DNA of 21,749 nucleotides from Coriobacteriaceae bacterium. GTDB lineage: Bacteria > Actinomycetota > Coriobacteriia > Coriobacteriales > Eggerthellaceae. Each line of letters opens with the position of its first letter. Positions within the stretch are counted from its first letter, which is position 1. The notes beneath the pieces are model-generated. The model did not search any database. It was not told where the DNA came from and was given only the letters and a program-made list of their open reading frames with translations. A program made the position numbers and the translations under genes. Positions 20,553 through 21,749 of the stretch are shown one piece after another. The stretch is taken from NCBI GenBank assembly GCA_015062635.1, contig SUUF01000027.1, forward strand, positions 1 to 21,749, given 5' to 3'.

Positions 20553-21464
20553 GTGGAGCAATCGGAGGATGCGCGGCTACGCGTTTCCGGCGGCACGAAG
20601 CTGCTTTGCGAAAACGCGATCGCTCAGTTGCGGGAAGACCCGCGATTACACGAGCTTGTTCGCTCGCTGCGCGAGTCTGATGCGCGTCGTGTGGAGCTCA
20701 CGAGCCCATCGCCGCAGTCCGAACGTCAAGGTGCTGCTGACGCGGAAATGGCGCGACAGCGGCTTGCATGCCAGAAGTCCATTGCAACGACGATCGAAGA
20801 CTTGGGATTCGACCCGGCATGCGCATCCCTCGATCCCACCAGCTTCAAACAGGCCGTCTATGCGTTCGGGGGTCCGTTTTCAAAAGCACCGTTGCGCAGA
20901 CTGGCGCGGGAGACGGCGAGGATATACGCGCTTGTCACCGAGGGCGGCCTGCCCGTGCCGCAGTGCGTCGAGGATTTCCATCCCATGTGGGAAGCCGCCA
21001 TGGAAGGCGAGCCGCGCTTGAACGAGCGCTTCCCGTCATCGGTTTTCCGAACGCGCCCGTCGCGGATACTCGACTCGCTGTTCGACGGCAACGTGGTCCA
21101 GGTGAATACAGATCCGAACAATGTGGAAGAAGAGCTCGAACAGCTTCTCGCCTTCCTCGCCGACGAGCAACTTCCCGATGAAGTGCGCGCCGTCGCCGCG
21201 TTTCCCGCCTTCGAGTTCACGCACCCGTTCGAAGACGGTAACGGACACGTTGGGCGCATGCTCGTGCTTTCCACGCTGCAAAGCCGTTATTCGCTTCAGA
21301 CCATGGTTGGCTTTTCCGAAGCCCTCGTGTTCGGAAAAAGGAAATTCACGCACCTTTTCGGCATGCTGCGGCGAGGTGAATACTCGCTTGCCGATTTCTG
21401 CCAGGCCGCGCTTCGGCAGCTGCACGACGCGCAGACCTCGCCTTTGTCTGAGCGTGGTCGGTGA
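20553..21464 (+). CDS. Fic-domain protein (putative nucleotidyl/AMP transferase)
   Basis: A 303-aa Fic protein. Numbered from GTG 20553, the Fic core motif is HPFEDGNGHVGR (224-235). Its catalytic His, acidic residue, GNG anion hole and final Arg are kept, but the usual GNGR Arg is His. A flap-like segment FRTRPSRI is at 165-172. The first 80 or so residues are helical and charged, with no recognised domain. No clear inhibitory S/T-x3-E-G/N helix is seen. Fic enzymes transfer AMP or another nucleotide part to protein hydroxyls. I choose GTG 20553 because AGGAGG (20541-20546) is 6 nt upstream; a TTG at 20514 has no such site. It is divergent from the RiPP operon (151 bp between start codons). 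No Phd/Doc-type antitoxin gene is adjacent. Confidence 0.9.
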   Translation: MEQSEDARLRVSGGTKLLCENAIAQLREDPRLHELVRSLRESDARRVELTSPSPQSERQGAADAEMARQRLACQKSIATTIEDLGFDPACASLDPTSFKQAVYAFGGPFSKAPLRRLARETARIYALVTEGGLPVPQCVEDFHPMWEAAMEGEPRLNERFPSSVFRTRPSRILDSLFDGNVVQVNTDPNNVEEELEQLLAFLADEQLPDEVRAVAAFPAFEFTHPFEDGNGHVGRMLVLSTLQSRYSLQTMVGFSEALVFGKRKFTHLFGMLRRGEYSLADFCQAALRQLHDAQTSPLSERGR

Positions 21465-21496
21465 CGAGGAGCGCTCCTAGCTCTCCCGGCGGGGTT

Positions 21497-21545
21497 CCAA
21501 TGCATTGGGTCCTGGGTATGCTGCACAATCCTGGGGGTAATGCAT
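21497..21545. repeat. Palindrome and short direct repeats before tRNA-Thr
   Basis: CCAATGCATTGG (21497-21508) is a perfect 12-bp palindrome. It is followed by TCCTGGGTATGC (21510) and TCCTGGGGGTAATGC (from 21529), a pair of related direct repeats. Another perfect palindrome, AGGAGCGCTCCT, lies just after the Fic stop (about 21468-21479). Function is unknown. Confidence 0.5.
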
Positions 21546-21583
21546 CCCGGGCCCCTATCCTTAAATTCACCATATGCGGATGT

Positions 21584-21612
21584 TTGCGCTAGGTGGGGAA
21601 ATAGCCTATACT
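21584..21612 (+). promoter_or_regulatory. Promoter of tRNA-Thr
   Basis: TTGCGC (21584-21589) and TATACT (21607-21612) are separated by 17 bp and lie 30 bp before the tRNA 5' end. Confidence 0.6.
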
Positions 21613-21641
21613 CACCTGTGCTTCGGGAAACTGAGGCTGTT

Positions 21642-21717
21642 GCCAACGTGGCTCAGTTGGTAGAGCAGCGCACTCGTAATGCGCAGGTCACCGGTTCGAG
21701 TCCGGTCGTTGGCTCCA
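21642..21717 (+). tRNA. tRNA-Thr (anticodon CGT)
   Basis: A complete cloverleaf. The acceptor stem is GCCAACG with CGTTGGC, the D-arm GCTCAGTTGGTAGAGC, the anticodon stem GCGCA/TGCGC around loop CTCGTAA with anticodon CGT at 21675-21677 (reads ACG, Thr), and the T-arm ACCGGTTCGAGTCCGGT. The 3' CCA is encoded (21715-21717). Confidence 0.97.
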
Positions 21718-21728
21718 CGAATGATGCA

Positions 21729-21749
21729 GGCCAGCCGTTTCGGCTGGCC
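21729..21749 (+). terminator. Terminator stem after tRNA-Thr, cut by the window end
   Basis: GGCCAGCCG, loop TTT, CGGCTGGCC form a perfect 9-bp stem 12 bp after the tRNA. The window stops at the last stem base, so any U-tract is not visible. Confidence 0.75.

Noticed and set aside
20553..21464. Fic-Doc type toxin-antitoxin pair
   Set aside because: No Phd-like or other small antitoxin gene is next to it, and at 303 aa it is much longer than Doc.

Overview
This 21.7 kb window looks like chromosomal DNA of a high-GC Gram-positive anaerobe, most likely an Eggerthellaceae relative (class Coriobacteriia: Eggerthella, Gordonibacter, Adlercreutzia, Slackia and similar). The clues are a 12-helix membrane protein ending in a LuxR DNA-binding domain beside a flavin oxidoreductase, an acyl-CoA dehydrogenase, the high GC content, and strong Shine-Dalgarno sites with GNRA/TTCG-type terminator loops. 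This placement is an inference from gene types; no marker gene was compared.

Layout. 1-778 is non-coding: a G-rich hairpin, a spacerless 37-bp tandem array, a near-perfect palindrome and a MITE/REP-like inverted-repeat element. 779-2870 is an OmpR-type response regulator and its sensor kinase. A convergent membrane LuxR regulator (2968-4356, minus) is divergent from a CrtI-like FAD oxidoreductase (4609) and a 98-aa partner protein (6219). Next come a stand-alone AAA+ ATPase (6666-7889) and, convergent to it, a zinc-ribbon membrane protein (8008-9213, minus). 9447-13119 is a metabolic block: an SDR dehydrogenase (minus), a divergent LysR regulator and an acyl-CoA dehydrogenase. 13257-18306 is a run of plus-strand genes: a SmtB/CzrA-type ArsR repressor, a phosphohexomutase, a DJ-1/PfpI protein, an ABC1/AarF-type atypical kinase with two C-terminal membrane helices, and a HINT-type HIT hydrolase. 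The window ends with a compact RiPP locus (18526-20401, minus), a divergent Fic-domain gene (20553-21464) and tRNA-Thr(CGT) with its terminator at the window edge.

The most unusual part is 18526-21464. A 71-aa precursor peptide with a double-glycine leader and a short Cys-containing core is followed 22 bp later by a radical-SAM/SPASM peptide maturase. That enzyme carries a C-terminal MNT-type (polymerase-beta fold) nucleotidyltransferase domain with all its catalytic acidic residues. A Fic protein, another potential nucleotidyl-transfer enzyme, is transcribed divergently from the same intergenic region. I know of no described RiPP system with this fusion. A peptide that is both radical-SAM modified and nucleotidylated, or an enzyme regulated by its own NTase, are testable ideas. 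Neither transporter, protease nor immunity gene is visible in the window.

Regulatory structure worth noting: a repeated CTATAGA motif in the SDR-LysR intergenic region with a related AATCTAT before the acyl-CoA dehydrogenase, an intrinsic terminator with no gene before it (11784-11808), a palindrome in the acyl-CoA dehydrogenase leader, and a zinc-type alpha-5 site in the ArsR protein, which has no metal transporter nearby.
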